64,000 bases of DNA from Onchidella celtica (Eukaryota > Mollusca > Gastropoda > Systellommatophora > Onchidiidae), in the NCBI GenBank assembly GCA_963931925.1, contig OZ007574.1, positions 33,491,961-33,555,960 of the forward strand, given 5' to 3'. Below, piece after piece: positions 62,362 through 64,000 of this stretch. A model generated the notes under the pieces. It ran no database searches. It saw only the letters and a list, made by a program, of their open reading frames with translations, and was not told the origin of the DNA. Both the position numbers and the translations under genes were made by a program. Within the stretch, counting starts at the first letter, position 1. Every line of letters begins with the position of its first letter.

Positions 62362-63336
62362 CTAGCTCTGTTCAATGTTCTCAGGGTCAAAAGTTACGCA
62401 ATCCAATTTTGAGGAGAGTTCTGAGGAGAGCTCGCTCTGTTTCTCAGCTGAGCAGAGTTTTGAAACATTTAGGCGTTTAGGTGGCGCTTTCCCTTGAGGG
62501 CGTCTATTGCGCCTCAATGTTAGTCTGAGCTTGCAAACAATGAGTCTGTGGTCAGTTCCACACTCGGCACCACACATCGCCTTTGTTACAAGGACATCCT
62601 TTCTGTCAGTCTTCCTCACAATGACATAGTCTATGAGATGCCAATGCTTTGAGCGGGGATGCATCCATGACGTTCTGTTTCTCACGGGGAGACTAAAATT
62701 TGTGTTGGTAATGAACAGGCCAAATTCAGCGCACAAAGTAAGTAAGCGCAACCCATTGTTATTGCATGAACCAACTCCATGAGGGCCCAAAACATTTGGC
62801 CACGCTGAGATTTCGGAGCCAACCCTAGCATTGAAGTCCCCCAAGAGAATCAGCTTATCAGCTGCCGGGACAGAGCATATGACAGATTCTAGATCAGAAT
62901 AGAACTTGTCTTTGGCTTCATCTGGGTTTGTCATGGTGGGCGCATATGCGCTAATGAGAGTGGCTGACTGGCTTTTCCCAACTGGGATCCTGAGTGTCAT
63001 TAGCCTGTCATTTATTTCAATCGGCATGGACTGCAAGTTTCTGACAAGGTCATTTTTAATTGCAAACCCAACACCATGCTGTCTCGGTTCGACTGCACCC
63101 TTGCCTTTCCAGAAGAAGGTGTATCCACCACTGAGCTCTTTGAGTTGGCCACTATCAGGGAGTCTGGTCTCACTGAGTGCCACTATGTCCAGGTTGTACC
63201 TGCTGAGCTCAATGGCAATAAGTGCAGTGCGTCTTTCCGGGTTGTTTGAGTTGTCCTGTAGTGTGCGTATATTCCAGGCTCCTAGCCTGAGTAAGCTGAA
63301 TTTCTTTTCGTTTCGACCGCAAAAAGGGATCCCCAC
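62362..63336 (-). CDS. LINE endonuclease domain
   Basis: Motifs in order: LRLGAWNIRTLQD, DIVALSETRLPDSGQL, LISAYAPTMTNPDEAKDKF, LILLGDFNARVGSE, RTSWMHPRSKHWHLIDYVIV and CGTDHRLIVCKLRLTLRR, i.e. the catalytic Asn, Glu, Asp-x-Asn and terminal Asp-His of the APE fold. It ends at a TAG beyond which the same frame continues (TDLNRTVHSC...) into the RT. Confidence 0.88.
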   Translation of the reverse strand: MGIPFCGRNEKKFSLLRLGAWNIRTLQDNSNNPERRTALIAIELSRYNLDIVALSETRLPDSGQLKELSGGYTFFWKGKGAVEPRQHGVGFAIKNDLVRNLQSMPIEINDRLMTLRIPVGKSQSATLISAYAPTMTNPDEAKDKFYSDLESVICSVPAADKLILLGDFNARVGSEISAWPNVLGPHGVGSCNNNGLRLLTLCAEFGLFITNTNFSLPVRNRTSWMHPRSKHWHLIDYVIVRKTDRKDVLVTKAMCGAECGTDHRLIVCKLRLTLRRNRRPQGKAPPKRLNVSKLCSAEKQSELSSELSSKLDCVTFDPENIEQS

Positions 63337-64000
63337 TGGTCGCGGTATACCAGTCAGGGTGATGTGAAGTGGGCTTTCTTTTGGGCGCCTTTTCTAGCCC
63401 CTTCCTCAGTTGAGGTGAGCAGTGCTATCCTTAAATAAGGCTGCTCAGCTACTGTGGGTGCTGCCTCCCCACGCCTCCACTTCAATCGACGATGAAGCGA
63501 CCATAGCCCACAGCCACCAACGTGTAGGTCTGTGCTAACAGCTTCCAGTCTATCCAAACCTGCTGCCACCGCACTCGCCCATCGCCGTTGGAATTTTGAG
63601 AGGAAAGAAGACGAACGCAAAGATGAAAGAAGACGAGGTGGGTGTTAAGACTGGCGCAAAGAGTTTGTTTTTAGTGAAAAAGAGCTGCGCAAACATCAGA
63701 CTCACTCTCTCGCCTGGACACAACTTATCCAAGTGGCAAGACAAGGTCAAGACGACTGGAAATGTATCCAGGTGCAGGAGGATGCCAGAGGGACAGTCAT
63801 ATTGCCTGACCGGCTGCCTGTAGGCTACTCCACAGCCTCGCAGTCCCAACTGACTAGGGTGAAAGACCCAAACCAAAGAACACCAATACTGGTGGATGCT
63901 CTGTGTCACGATATCCAGGCCAGAGTGACGGTATATTGCCATCTGCCCTATCAATCAACCACTGGCCTGCTGCCACCAGCTTCGAAGCTGCGTCCGGGAA

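Larger units (their letters stand above)
59966..64000 (-). mobile_element. RTE-X-like LINE, nearly intact, runs off the window
   Basis: Minus-strand LINE with a 3' UTR at about 59966-60108 (ending in an (ATT)n-type tail) and a 5' UTR or upstream ORF from 63340 to the edge. The endonuclease (63336-62365) and reverse transcriptase (62259-60109) blocks lie in the same frame, interrupted only by one TAG (62362-62364). The C-terminus ends with a C2H2 zinc finger. It is inserted into the family 1 LTR. Confidence 0.85.

Overview
The window is animal nuclear DNA, most likely from a mollusc. It has intron-rich genes with GT/AG splice sites, many clades of LINE, several DNA transposon families, solo LTRs and large microsatellites, and no bacterial-style gene layout. 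The molluscan guess rests on a tandem pair of divergent nicotinic-receptor-like genes (molluscs are known for large expansions of this family) and on the mix of L2, Rex1-like, RTE-like and I/Nimb-like LINEs. It is an inference, not a proof.

The only host genes I can support are two tandem, same-strand paralogues of the Cys-loop ligand-gated ion channel family. Gene 1 enters from the left edge, and seven exons (118-227, 2597-2776, 6571-6687, 7613-7857, 9347-9512, 10397-10421, 11744-12256) join in frame to 451 codons plus stop. Gene 2 has eleven exons between 31903 and 57978 that join in frame to 525 codons plus stop. Its signal-peptide exon was not found. The five central exons have identical lengths in both genes (110, 180, 117, 245, 166 bp) and identical phases. 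The 110-bp exon and the 45-bp exon of gene 2 match the classical exon 4 and exon 3 lengths of nicotinic receptor genes. Both proteins keep the Cys-loop, four membrane segments and a cation-channel-type TM2. They lack the vicinal cysteines of alpha subunits and carry glycine at TM2 position 2'.

Region by region: 1-12340 is gene 1, whose introns carry an L2 LINE fragment, a THAP-headed MITE, a Mutator-like MITE, hAT elements and an intronic minisatellite. The stretch 12340-31900 is intergenic. It holds a LINE 3' fragment, a 1.6-kb array of a 34-bp AT satellite, two MITEs, a decayed Rex1-like LINE, and two copies of one 5'-flank sequence (17.8-18.5 kb and 28.5-31.6 kb). The second copy was split by two solo LTRs. 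The stretch 31903-58085 is gene 2, with introns expanded by an L2 fragment, a 1.44-kb solo LTR, a nearly complete L2 ORF, a PIF/Harbinger-like element that ends 17 bp before a splice acceptor, an I/Nimb-like LINE remnant and a full-length RTE-like LINE with an open 1054-codon ORF. The stretch 58085-64000 holds a third LTR of the same family, interrupted by an RTE-X-like LINE on the minus strand that runs off the right edge.

The paralogy lets many insertions be polarised: at several sites one gene is occupied and the other keeps the empty site. This makes the window a useful dated record of gene duplication followed by transposon colonisation.
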